Assembly (NCBI GenBank): GCA_022820835.1
Contig: JAJEET010000155.1
Location: forward strand, 1 to 35,976
Length of the DNA stretch: 35,976 bases
Reading direction: 5' to 3'
Source: Candidatus Poribacteria bacterium
GTDB taxonomy: Bacteria > Poribacteria > WGA-4E > WGA-3G
Positions 1-8,019 of the stretch are shown here, one piece after another. Position numbers and translations under genes: made by a program. The notes under the pieces were generated by a model. It did not search any database, had not been told where the DNA came from, and saw only the letters and a program-made list of their open reading frames with translations. Numbering within the stretch: position 1 is the first letter of the stretch; each line of letters opens with the position of its first letter.

Positions 1-469
1 CGATGCGAAACACGGCACTCTCTGTTTTGCGATTCACTGGACATACAAAAATCACGGACGCACTCCAATATTTCGCAGCGAAACCTAAACTCGCAGTTAA
101 CATCATAAAATGAGAAACCCTACAATTGAATGACCCTGCGCATGTGGATAAATTAACTTGACACATTTTTGAAAAAAAGTTATAATGTTTTCAAATAGCA
201 TCCATAGTGAAGATGTTTTTAACAACACGGCAATTGATTTCGCCTTATACACGTATCAAAAGTCTGGACTTACGCAACCCGCTTTCGCTTTGTAAGCGGC
301 GTTTGTAATCTCGCCTCCAGTTCCTATTATAATGGATACTCACGAAAAAAAATGCGTAGGTACTAACGAGTATTACAGCAAAGTAAAGTAATGTGTGATC
401 TTGGATGCTATAGGCTTGCAACACCGGTTTGCAGGCTATGCAATGAACCTAAAGGAGGAAATTAAATAA
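1..469. other. intergenic leader region
   Basis: No convincing coding sequence is seen in these 469 bases. The region holds a consensus promoter (158-186), a second weaker promoter-like pair (TTGTAA 303-308, TATAAT 328-333), a small hairpin (CCGCTT 279-284 with AAGCGG 294-299), an 11-base motif (266-276) that recurs inverted at 27659-27669, and an imperfect hairpin around 411-440 just before the ribosome binding site of the lipoprotein gene. Confidence 0.5.
158..186 (+). promoter_or_regulatory. consensus sigma-70 promoter
   Basis: TTGACA (158-163), exactly 17 bases, then TATAAT (181-186). Both hexamers match the consensus perfectly. Transcription would begin near 193, leaving an untranslated leader of about 275 bases before the lipoprotein gene at 470, or serving a small RNA. 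Confidence 0.75.
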
Positions 470-1138
470 ATGCAATCGAGATTAACGTGGCTTGTGCTTG
501 TCCTCTTCGCAGTTGGTATTGTGAGTATTGGTATTGTAGGGTGTGGTGCTGATGAAGAAGAACCCGTTGAACAGCCGACAAGCTCTACACCAACGACAAG
601 TACAGATGAAGAACCCGTTGTTGCCTCAAGACCCCCGATCGATTATGCTGCCGAAAAAAAGGCGATTCAAGCAGTCTATACTGAGTTCTATAACGCTTTT
701 AACGACTTCGATATCAAAGCCGTTCAGGAAACCTTTGATACCGGGTCCGTTGAATTTGGTACTATCTTTGCTGGAAACGAACCTGTACCCATAGCCACAG
801 GTTGGCACAATATCAAAGTTAATATCTTAGGGCTGTGGGATGGTATCGGCACAAAAGGTAACAAATGGGGGCAGAACTCGAATCTATCAAGAGTTTGGAT
901 CCGCTACAAGGGCAGTTCATTGGAAGCTTGTGCCCTTGGGTATAACTGTTATAAAGGCACTTACCCGGGTGAAACGCATATCTATCTGTTAAAAAAGAAA
1001 GATGAATGGGTGATTAATCAACTTGACAGCGTTACGCAGCAAAATATTGCGATCTTCGGCTTAGATAACACAGCGCATCCACGCATTGAAAAATTCTTTG
1101 CGAGGTCTTCGAGCGATAAGGAAGATTTGGCAGAATAA
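470..1138 (+). CDS. lipoprotein with NTF2/SnoaL-like domain
   Basis: Predicted 222-aa exported lipoprotein of unknown function. A hydrophobic signal segment (residues about 5-23) ends in a lipobox with Cys25, followed by an acidic/Thr-Ser-Pro linker (27-57). From about residue 58 the sequence has the look of an NTF2-like fold: a helix of the AIQAVYTEFYNAFNDFD type, then beta-rich sequence with WGQNSNLSRVWIRYKG and HIYLLKKKDEWVINQLDS. NTF2-like domains bind small ligands or serve as enzyme or interaction scaffolds; no catalytic set is recognisable here. The ATG follows a strong ribosome binding site (AAAGGAGG). It is transcribed in the same direction as the next gene but separated by 220 bases that hold an independent promoter. 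The lipoprotein call is firm; the fold is moderately supported. Confidence 0.75.
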   Translation: MQSRLTWLVLVLFAVGIVSIGIVGCGADEEEPVEQPTSSTPTTSTDEEPVVASRPPIDYAAEKKAIQAVYTEFYNAFNDFDIKAVQETFDTGSVEFGTIFAGNEPVPIATGWHNIKVNILGLWDGIGTKGNKWGQNSNLSRVWIRYKGSSLEACALGYNCYKGTYPGETHIYLLKKKDEWVINQLDSVTQQNIAIFGLDNTAHPRIEKFFARSSSDKEDLAE

Positions 1139-1173
1139 ATTGTCCGTTGTCGGTTCACGAACTTCACCGAAAA

Positions 1174-1243
1174 CTGCCCGTTTTTGTGCAACTTAGAACA
1201 TCAGCTGCCCGTTTTTGTGCAGCTTAACCGTTTTGATGCAGGG
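1174..1243 (+). repeat. short direct repeats upstream of sigma-54 site
   Basis: A 22-base unit (CTGCCCGTTTTTGTGCA followed by RCTTA) occurs at 1174-1195 and 1205-1226 with one mismatch. A weaker version (ACCGTTTTGATGCAG) is near 1227-1241. The copies lie about 45-110 bases upstream of a -24/-12 promoter, where an enhancer-binding activator would be expected to bind. Confidence 0.6.
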
Positions 1244-1271
1244 ATTACCCGCAAATTCAGCGTTTTTGTAT

Positions 1272-1287
1272 TGGCATGGAAATTGCA
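1272..1287 (+). promoter_or_regulatory. sigma-54 (-24/-12) promoter
   Basis: TGGCATG-GAAA-TTGCA matches the RpoN consensus TGGCACG-N4-TTGCW with one substitution. GG (1273-1274) and GC (1285-1286) are separated by the required 10 bases. Transcription would start near 1298 and read the gene at 1361. Confidence 0.65.
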
Positions 1288-1360
1288 TATATCTCTGCAT
1301 CAACAACCTTTATTTTTTTCGCAGGATACGCAAACTTATACCCCTTGGAGGTAATAACGA

Positions 1361-2839
1361 ATGAGTGCAAAAAGAACCTCTGGTGCCTTCATGACTTCAT
1401 TGGTAATTCACGGGATCATCATTTTTGTTGCTGGACTCGTATTGGTCACGCAGACTAAACAGTTCAAAGATCTCGTTGGTGCCGAAGTGCTCCAAGCCAA
1501 AGAGCCGCCGAAGCCGAAGGTCCGGAAACCCGTCGTCAAGCCGGTTATCAAGCCGACTGTCCCGACACAGAACACCGTCGTTGTCGAACAGGTTCAAGTA
1601 CAACCTCGTGTAACGACAGCGTTGGTCGCGAAGTCAAGCTTCCAACCGCAGACGGTTCTCGAATTCTCGAATCAGACGGTCAAAGTTGACGCACCGATCA
1701 ACCCGAACGTGCCGAAAGTCGTTACACCGAACGCGCCTATACCGACAGTTGTGACCCATACAGATCTTCCAGTATCGGATGCTCCCGGTGCCTTGGCGTT
1801 CTCCGCCCCTGTCGCAAACGCGCCTTCTGCCGGACCGGCTAACATCGGTCGTGGTGTCGCAGGCAGCGCAGTGCAGGTGAAGGTCGCATTTGAACGCCCA
1901 CCCGGACTCGCAATGGTCGAAAACGTCGGTGCCGCACGCGACGCACTCAGCGATGTCGTTGAGAATATCACACTCGGTAACGTTGAAGTACCACCCCTGC
2001 CGAGAGGCGAACCCGGTGGACGTGTTATCGGTAAAGGGAAAGACATCCGCGGCGTGTTCCGTTTCACACGGATTCGTCATAGTCTCTCTGACTGGTGGGC
2101 GGACGCATCTTCTCTCAACGCATTGACGAAGTGGCTCAACGAACGTACGAAAATCAAAACCGACATGAACGTTGAAGGCGGCGCATTGAAACTTACCGAT
2201 GCCAACCTCTTCAAAACACCCTTCGTCTTCATGACAGGACATGATCCATCACTCGTCCGTTCCCGTAACTTGCTCGGACGGCAGTACGGTGGTGGTAAGA
2301 TGGATAGCCGTCTCACTGAGACTGAAGCCGCCGGTATGCGCAGCTATCTCGTCGAAAAAGGCGGATTCCTCGTCTTTGATGACTGCGGTGTGAACGCTCC
2401 CGCACAGGCAATGATCCGTCTCTTCCTCGCACAGATGCGTTATGTCATGCCAGAGTATCAGATTGAGCGGATCGCCAACGATCACGAAGTTTATGACAAC
2501 TTCTATGAAATGGGTGGACCGCCTGTCGGATTCGACATCTTCTGGTGGGGTACACGTCCCCCGAAACGGAACTACCTCGAAGGTATCTCCGTCGGCGATA
2601 AGTTGTCGGTCATCGTTGTCCGTCGTGACTACATGTGTGCAATGGAGTCCGTCAGTCTCCCGACACGTAGTGTCCACTATTCACCCGGTGTCTATCGTTT
2701 CATGACGAACGTCGTGGTGTATGCGTTGACGCACGGTCAGATTTCTGACTACTCCGGTTACGTGCCTGAAGACACGTTAGCGCAGAAAGAACTCCCGACA
2801 CGCGCACCTGAAGCAGCGAAGGTCGGTGCTTTTGAATAG
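1361..2839 (+). CDS. TonB-like membrane protein with DUF4159 domain
   Basis: 492-aa protein anchored by one N-terminal membrane segment (residues about 9-28), followed by a Pro/Lys/Val-rich periplasmic stalk (about 45-80) that resembles TonB, and a low-complexity middle. The C-terminal part from about residue 225 (RGVFRFTRIRHSLSDWW onward, with a FLVFDDCG strand and an IFWWGTRPP segment) is recognised as DUF4159, a domain often found with MoxR/aerotolerance-type gene sets. Its biochemical role is not known. The start codon has a good ribosome binding site (TTGGAGG). The gene stands alone between a sigma-54 type promoter and a strong terminator, so it looks monocistronic and possibly stress-activated. 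Function beyond the domain name is not inferred. Confidence 0.8.
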   Translation: MSAKRTSGAFMTSLVIHGIIIFVAGLVLVTQTKQFKDLVGAEVLQAKEPPKPKVRKPVVKPVIKPTVPTQNTVVVEQVQVQPRVTTALVAKSSFQPQTVLEFSNQTVKVDAPINPNVPKVVTPNAPIPTVVTHTDLPVSDAPGALAFSAPVANAPSAGPANIGRGVAGSAVQVKVAFERPPGLAMVENVGAARDALSDVVENITLGNVEVPPLPRGEPGGRVIGKGKDIRGVFRFTRIRHSLSDWWADASSLNALTKWLNERTKIKTDMNVEGGALKLTDANLFKTPFVFMTGHDPSLVRSRNLLGRQYGGGKMDSRLTETEAAGMRSYLVEKGGFLVFDDCGVNAPAQAMIRLFLAQMRYVMPEYQIERIANDHEVYDNFYEMGGPPVGFDIFWWGTRPPKRNYLEGISVGDKLSVIVVRRDYMCAMESVSLPTRSVHYSPGVYRFMTNVVVYALTHGQISDYSGYVPEDTLAQKELPTRAPEAAKVGAFE

Positions 2840-2868
2840 AGATTTTCGTCTCTAAGCGTGTATCTTAT

Positions 2869-2919
2869 CTAAGGCTGTTGTGTTATCCCCCTCGGACAAC
2901 ACAACAGCCTTAGCCTTTT
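2869..2919 (+). terminator. Rho-independent terminator
   Basis: A perfect 16-bp stem (2869-2884 with 2898-2913), a 13-base loop and a short T run (2916-2919). It closes the DUF4159 gene. Confidence 0.8.
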
Positions 2920-2965
2920 AAGCCAACTATCGTAAAACTTATTATTATTTCTACACGCGGTGGAC

Positions 2966-2992
2966 GTAGGGGTTGGGTTACCCAACCCCTAC
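2966..2992. repeat. REP-like palindrome
   Basis: GTAGGGGTTGGGT, one T, then ACCCAACCCCTAC: two perfect 13-base arms around a single base. The GTAGGGG...CCCCTAC outline is typical of dispersed intergenic palindromes. A related GC-rich palindrome occurs at 9923-9945. Confidence 0.7.
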
Positions 2993-3095
2993 AAATGTGT
3001 AAGCAATTCCGAACACAACGTCTGATTTTCTCCAACAATATCTCCTTAACGAATTTCATTAGTCTTTTAGAGAAATGTAATCAATTTAGAGATTG

Positions 3096-3113
3096 ATGCT
3101 AAATTTTTAGCAT
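3096..3113. promoter_or_regulatory. BlaI-type operator O1
   Basis: ATGCTAAA-TT-TTTAGCAT, perfect 8-base arms around TT. It lies just upstream of the -35 box of the promoter at 3120. The same core CTAAATTTTTAG occurs in front of the blaI-like gene (5123-5134). Confidence 0.7.
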
Positions 3114-3119
3114 TTTTTC

Positions 3120-3148
3120 TTGACATCATTCTTCGTAAATGCTAAAAT
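3120..3148 (+). promoter_or_regulatory. promoter of TPR-thioredoxin gene
   Basis: TTGACA (3120-3125), 17 bases, TAAAAT (3143-3148). The -10 box lies inside operator O2, so a bound repressor would block polymerase. Confidence 0.75.
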
Positions 3149-3156
3149 ATTAGCAT
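3139..3156. promoter_or_regulatory. BlaI-type operator O2 over -10
   Basis: ATGCTAA-AATA-TTAGCAT, perfect 7-base arms, covering the -10 element. Its centre is 43 bases (about four helical turns) from the centre of O1. Confidence 0.7.
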
Positions 3157-3232
3157 ATTCCTACATTTCAGATGATGAACACCAACAGAACTTAGCAATT
3201 TTCGTCACAAGGTTCGTGATAAGGAGGAATCT

Positions 3233-4912
3233 ATGAAACTTTTAAATCGTCCGATACGCAGCGCACTTTTGCTCTGCTGTCTGTCTGTTTTCGGGGTGCT
3301 GTTCTGGACGCGGGGCATCAAAGAAGCGTTCGCGGCAAGTGAAGAAGGAGAGAGGAAAATGCAAAATTTAGCCAAGCAAATCGAAGACCATCAGAAGTCG
3401 GGCGATTTCGACAAGGCTTTAGAGATCAGTCAGCGTGCCTTAAAATCCGATCCGGTAGACCTGGCAGCTTATGACGCTCGATGGGGCTTGATAGCCAAAA
3501 TGTTTTCGGAGGAGGATGCAAAAAAAAGTATTATCCCCGAAATCGAAGCACTGCTGCGGACACATCCAGAAACGCCTGAACTTTTAAACGCTGCTCATTG
3601 GGGATATAGGCAGCTTCGCGGTGGCGCACAGAACATCCCCAATAGTTTGTTTGATAAGATGCTGCAATACCGCAAAACCGAACTTCATTTGCTGGCATTA
3701 TTAGGGTTAGCTGAACGGAGCGAAGGGGCATCTCAAAAGTGGCACTATTACCAACGCACTATTGACGAGTTTACCGCCTCAGATGCCCCAGAATTATCAT
3801 GGTATCTGTTAGCTTATGAAGAAATGTTATGGTTAGCCGAAGAGGGCCGTTCTCTGGTCAGTGATGACTCGCTTGACGAACTTATTGACCGATACTTGAA
3901 AGCACATCTTTTCTATTGTCAGCAAACACAAAGCTGGTTCGGTTGGGCTTATACAATAGCGGTTAAATCTCGGCTAAAGTTTAACATCCGGTTAGATAAA
4001 GCCTTGGAAACTTTAGAACGTGCTGAAATCAGATTAACGGAAGAAGAAGAACAGACCTGGATTAAACGCGGAAAGGGGTCTGTAGAAGAAAAACAGAAAG
4101 AACTTTCTCGCTTGCGGGCTGAAATTTATCTCCGGCAGGAGCGATGGAAAGAAGCGCATGACGGGCTTCTCGCAAATGCACCCGATTTTTCAGAATCACT
4201 GTGGGCGAGGTTCGACGAGAATGTCACCACTTATTTCTGGATGTTGGGATGGTCGGCAGAAAAAATCGGTGAATGGGAAACAGCAAGACGTTATTATGCC
4301 AACGCACACTTTGCCCCGAAGCCTCACCCTGAGGCTCAGACTGGATTGGAACGCGTCTATCATCAAATGGCGCGAAGGCAAACCACCGATACGTTTGAAA
4401 CATTCTTCAAAGATACCGAAGCCGAATACCGGATCCGAGAGGCGGCGGATCTTGAAAAATTCCGTCCAAAATTTATTGCGAACAGACTAAATAAAAAAGC
4501 AACGGATTTTCAGTTAGAAACGCTGGACGGGGCAACCTACTCGCTATCAGCGATGGCTGGAAAGGTTGTTTTACTCGATGTCGGAGCATCGTGGTGTGGT
4601 CACTGCATCGGGATAATGCCTGAAGTCAAACTCGTCTATAAGCACTTCAGCCAAAACGATGATGTCGTCGTTTTGGGAATCAACGATGGGGAAACTCCTC
4701 AAAAAGTCCGGAAGTTTTTAGATGAACATCAGCAGCCATGGCCCGTTCTACTTGACCAGAATCAACAGTTGCGGAAGGCTTATCAGATTAAAGGGCTACC
4801 CTTTTTTATCGTGATTGATAAAGCTGGGAATTGGCAATATAATTTTTTAGGTTCACATCTCGTAAACGGTCAGCCCTTAATTTGGATGATTGAAGCACTC
4901 CTATCAGATTAG
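3233..4912 (+). CDS. exported TPR protein with C-terminal TlpA-like thioredoxin domain
   Basis: 559 aa. The N-terminus has a basic start and hydrophobic stretch (residues about 9-34), a signal peptide or anchor. Residues about 36-400 are helical repeats of TPR type. From about residue 418 there is a TlpA/ResA-type thiol-disulfide oxidoreductase domain with the motif WCGHC (Cys455, Cys458) and a cis-Pro segment (KGLPFFIVID). Enzymes of this family reduce or oxidise protein thiols outside the cytoplasm. The TPR part could bring a partner. Start codon follows AAGGAGG. The gene is led by two BlaI-type palindromes flanking and covering its promoter, the same arrangement as before the blaI-like gene at 5200, so it is probably in that regulon. 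A 62-codon permease remnant follows 11 bases later. Confidence 0.85.
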   Translation: MKLLNRPIRSALLLCCLSVFGVLFWTRGIKEAFAASEEGERKMQNLAKQIEDHQKSGDFDKALEISQRALKSDPVDLAAYDARWGLIAKMFSEEDAKKSIIPEIEALLRTHPETPELLNAAHWGYRQLRGGAQNIPNSLFDKMLQYRKTELHLLALLGLAERSEGASQKWHYYQRTIDEFTASDAPELSWYLLAYEEMLWLAEEGRSLVSDDSLDELIDRYLKAHLFYCQQTQSWFGWAYTIAVKSRLKFNIRLDKALETLERAEIRLTEEEEQTWIKRGKGSVEEKQKELSRLRAEIYLRQERWKEAHDGLLANAPDFSESLWARFDENVTTYFWMLGWSAEKIGEWETARRYYANAHFAPKPHPEAQTGLERVYHQMARRQTTDTFETFFKDTEAEYRIREAADLEKFRPKFIANRLNKKATDFQLETLDGATYSLSAMAGKVVLLDVGASWCGHCIGIMPEVKLVYKHFSQNDDVVVLGINDGETPQKVRKFLDEHQQPWPVLLDQNQQLRKAYQIKGLPFFIVIDKAGNWQYNFLGSHLVNGQPLIWMIEALLSD

Positions 4913-4923
4913 GTGATAATGTA

Positions 4924-5112
4924 ATGTTTCTAACACTCATTCGGCGGGAACTCTTTGACAATCTCATGACGTTCCGATTTGCGGTGGCTGTTGTGATTAT
5001 GCTGTTGCTCGTGGTCGCGAATACCGCTGCGACGGAGTTGCTGCTGTTGACGCTGTTTGTCGTCGTCCTGCTGGCGGGTGCGTATCTTGCATTTGTGCGT
5101 GTTGAAATCTAA
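4924..5112 (+). pseudogene. mini ABC-2 permease, likely internal deletion remnant
   Basis: 62-codon ORF with two hydrophobic segments. The first half (MFLTLIRRELFDNLMTFRFA, then a membrane helix) looks like the extreme N-terminus of an ABC-2 type permease. The last part (LTLFVVVLLAGAYLAFVRVEI) looks like such a protein's C-terminal helix. The two join in frame around residue 35, as if the whole middle had been deleted. It starts 11 bases after the TPR-thioredoxin gene and has a weak ribosome binding site (GGTGAT). It may be expressed as a small membrane protein. The permease origin is from memory of related sequences and should be tested by search. Confidence 0.5.
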
Positions 5113-5120
5113 TTGATCTA

Positions 5121-5136
5121 TACTAAATTTTTAGTA
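5121..5136. promoter_or_regulatory. BlaI-type operator O3
   Basis: TACTAAA-TT-TTTAGTA, 7-base arms. Its core is identical to that of O1. It lies just upstream of the -35-like TTGACT (5143-5148), as O1 does relative to its own promoter. Confidence 0.7.
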
Positions 5137-5142
5137 GATCGC

Positions 5143-5170
5143 TTGACTCACTGTTTTTTTTCGCTAAATA
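5143..5170 (+). promoter_or_regulatory. promoter of blaI-like operon
   Basis: TTGACT (5143-5148), 16 bases, TAAATA (5165-5170). The -10 overlaps a degenerate fourth operator, GCTAAATATTGGCAT (5163-5177), at the same distance from the -35 box as O2 is in the other promoter (20 versus 21 bases). Confidence 0.55.
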
Positions 5171-5199
5171 TTGGCATAGAATAAAAAGAGGTGACAAGT

Positions 5200-5589
5200 A
5201 TGGAAGACTACGGTACCGTCAAATTGAGTTGGCGGGAACGACAAATCATGGATATCGTCTACCAACGTGGGCGCGCTTCTGTTGCCGATGTCCTTGAAGA
5301 CCTCCCGGATCCGCCAAGTTACTCTACAGTCCGGGCACTGTTGCGAATCTTGGAGGAAAAGGGGTATCTCACCCACAAAAAAGATGGCAAACGTTACATT
5401 TATTGTCCGACGCAACCACGCCATCAGGCAGGACGTTTCGCGCTCAAACAGATTTTTCAGACATTTTTTGATAAATCCATTGAGAAAACAGTCATGACAC
5501 TGGTTTCCGATGCTAACCTCTCGGATGAGGAACTCGACCGTTTAAGCCAACTCATTGAGCAAGCAAAAAAAGGAGACACGCCATCATGA
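5200..5589 (+). CDS. BlaI/MecI/CopY-family repressor
   Basis: 129-aa DNA-binding protein. Residues about 4-75 form the winged helix of this family (LSWRERQIMDIVYQRGRASVADVLEDL, then SYSTVRALLRILEEKGYL and a basic wing). The C-terminal half would dimerise, and in BlaI/MecI it contains the site cleaved after signalling. ATG 5200 is chosen over GTG 5191 because AGAGGTG sits about 8 bases before it. The stop overlaps the start of the M56 gene (ATGA), which is the classic blaI-blaR1 arrangement. The palindromes before this gene and before 3233 are the obvious targets, giving autoregulation. No beta-lactamase gene is present, so the regulon is not for resistance as such. Confidence 0.9.
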   Translation: MEDYGTVKLSWRERQIMDIVYQRGRASVADVLEDLPDPPSYSTVRALLRILEEKGYLTHKKDGKRYIYCPTQPRHQAGRFALKQIFQTFFDKSIEKTVMTLVSDANLSDEELDRLSQLIEQAKKGDTPS

Positions 5590-7981
5590 TGCAATTCATC
5601 GAAACACTCTATGCAGATCCGCTGTTGAAATTTCTCATTGATACGACGCTGAAAAGTTTGGTGATTTTCGCTGTTGTGGGTTTATTCGGATTCTGCCTCC
5701 GTCGGAAATCGGCAGCAGTACGCGCCTTTGTCTGGAGCATGGCAATTGTTGGATGCCTCATTGTACCGTTGTGTTCTTTTCTCCTTCCGAAGTGGGAGGT
5801 TAATGTCTTACCGCAAGCCCCCGTCAGATATGAAACGTATCAGTTGGCAGAAATATCTCAGACCCCTGTCGCTTCTACTCGAACTGTTGTTGATCCTTCT
5901 TCAATAGCACCGAGCGAGGTGGCAGCAAAAACAGAGGCATCAACGCAAGCCACACCTACGCCGGTTCAACCGAAAGTCGAGACCCGTAGGAACGATATGC
6001 CGAGCAGAATTCCTTGGACAAATTGGATAGCGATAGTTTGCGGCTGCGTTAGCGCGTTCCTTCTTGCTTGTCTGATTTTTGGAATCGGTGCGGTCTGGTA
6101 TATATCCACGCGTGCACATGATTTTAACGGCACCATTGACCCACTGCCCGCCACTGGAAATCAAAAGTTCAGTGTTCGTCTCAGCGACAAAATCACAGTC
6201 CCAATGGTATGGGGCATATTTCGCCCTGTGATTTTGCTGCCGATTGGGGCAGACAACTGGCAAACGGAGCGGCTTCGTGCTGTCCTCTTCCACGAATTGG
6301 CACACATTAAACGACGGGATTGGGGGCTGCAGATGATCGCACAGGTCGTGTGTGCAGTCTACTGGTTTAACCCGCTTGTGTGGTTGGCAGCACGTTGGAT
6401 GCGAATAGAAGCAGAGCAAGCATGCGATGATCAGGTGCTAAATGCCGGATATCAACCGGCTGACTACGCCCAACACCTGCTTGATGTTGTGCGAGATGTG
6501 AAGATTGTTAGTTTTGCTTCTCGTGCGGCTGTGGCAATGGTACGCCCATCAAAGATTGAAGGGCGACTCCGAACCGTTCTCACGCAAAATCTGAATCGGC
6601 ATCCGATAACGAAGGCTACCGTGGGGTAGGACTGCTCATCCTCATCTGTTTTGCTGTCCCAATAGGTGCGGTCCGTTTGGCACAAGCGGTTAACCCAAAC
6701 GAAACACCGTCCCAACAGATTCAAGAGGTTTCCAAATCGCAACTGATACCAAGCGAGGATCGTAAGGCAGTACAGGTTGACGAAAATGTTGAAATCTGCA
6801 AAGGGCATCTGCTTGAAATTGGTAAAGCAATCCAAGCCTACCAGAAGGAACACGGTGATTTTCCAGAATGGCTCTCGGAACTTTATCCGAAATACTTGCC
6901 AGATGAAAATAGCTTGCTATGTCCGGCAGATGAACACAGTGGCAAGCCTTATTTTTTTATCAATACGGACCCGAAAATGCCTGTGAGTTACGACTACCAA
7001 TTTCACCCCAGATATCGAGACGCAAAAACTGAAGAACGCCTCGTGTATGGAGACGTTTTACCGCTTGTCCGGTGCCGACATCATACGAATCAAATGTTTG
7101 AGTGTCTAAACTTGAGTTTCGCTTTTAAAATCTATTGGTCATCCGGCGTATATAAACCCGATGAGATGTATGAAACCACTGAGGAAGCCATTGAAGCCTT
7201 GGAAAAAGGACTCCAGCGAGAAATCGACAATCAACAGTTCTTTCACGTCTATCGGACGCTCGTGCATCTCTACATTGAAGTTGGACGCGAAAAAGATGCC
7301 GAGCACCTTATTAACCGTTTCAAATCGATTATAAAACCTGATGACCTTTCAGCACATTTCATACTCGGCACGATGCTTGGGATGGCGAATCAGTATGAAG
7401 AAGTGCTTAAGGTCTTTGAGAATCTTGAGAAGCGACAACCAAACAACCCCCGCGTTTTTGATGAGCTTGTCCGAATTCATGAAAGACTCGGTAATACCGA
7501 ACGCGCTAAAGAATATCGGCAAAAGGCGGACCCTATGTCAGGACTGATAGGGAAAGTTGTGCCTAACTTATCCGCAACTGACCTTGACGGCAAACCGATC
7601 TCGCTTCAGGACTATCGTGGAAAAGTTGTTTTGCTTGACTTTTGGGGGGTCTGGTGTGGTTTCTGCATTGTTGAAATGCCGAACCTTAAAAGGGTCTACG
7701 CTACCTATAAGGATCAGGGATTTGACATCATCGGGGTCAGCCTTGACGATGAGGCATCGGCACTGCGGGACTACATTAAGGAGAACGACATCCAGTGGCG
7801 GCAGATTTGTAGCGGTGAAAGGTGGGAGGACGATCCACTTGCACAGCAGTATAATATCACAGGTGTCCCCAGTCAGTGGCTTATTGATAGAGCGGGCAAA
7901 TTAATCACGCATAAAGCGAGAGGGGAGAAGTTAGAAGAACTCGTCGTCGAAGCACTTAAGGATAAACCCGCAGACCAATAG
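5586..7981 (+). pseudogene. M56 (BlaR1-like) protease fused to TlpA-type thioredoxin domain, split by a frameshift
   Basis: First part, 5586-6629 (347 codons): N-terminal membrane helices, a Ser/Thr/Pro-rich loop, another helix near residue 150, then the M56 zinc protease core HELAH (236-240) and EQACD (Glu277). The frame ends at TAG 6627. From 6626 the frame one base back reads without a stop to 7981: a membrane helix (VGLLILICFAVPIGAVRLA), a pseudopilin-like/TPR region, then a TlpA/ResA-like domain with WCGFC (Cys codons 7655 and 7664). The second part has only TTG 6677 as a start and no ribosome binding site, so it is not a separate gene. Adding one G to GGGG (6623-6626) restores a protein of about 798 aa. 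This could be a sequencing error, real inactivation, or -1 slippage. The fusion resembles BlaR1 with the penicillin sensor replaced by a thiol-redox domain. Confidence 0.75.
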
Positions 7982-8019
7982 AGTGTTCCCAAACCTTTCT
8001 GACAACAGGAGTGAAAACA

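Noticed and set aside
1634..2242. 202-codon minus-strand ORF inside the DUF4159 gene
   Set aside because: It is antisense to a well-supported coding sequence, rich in Cys and Arg, with no recognisable domain or ribosome binding site.
6677..7981. Independent thioredoxin gene starting at TTG 6677
   Set aside because: There is no ribosome binding site and the open frame continues upstream through a membrane helix to the frameshift point, so it is the second half of the M56 fusion.
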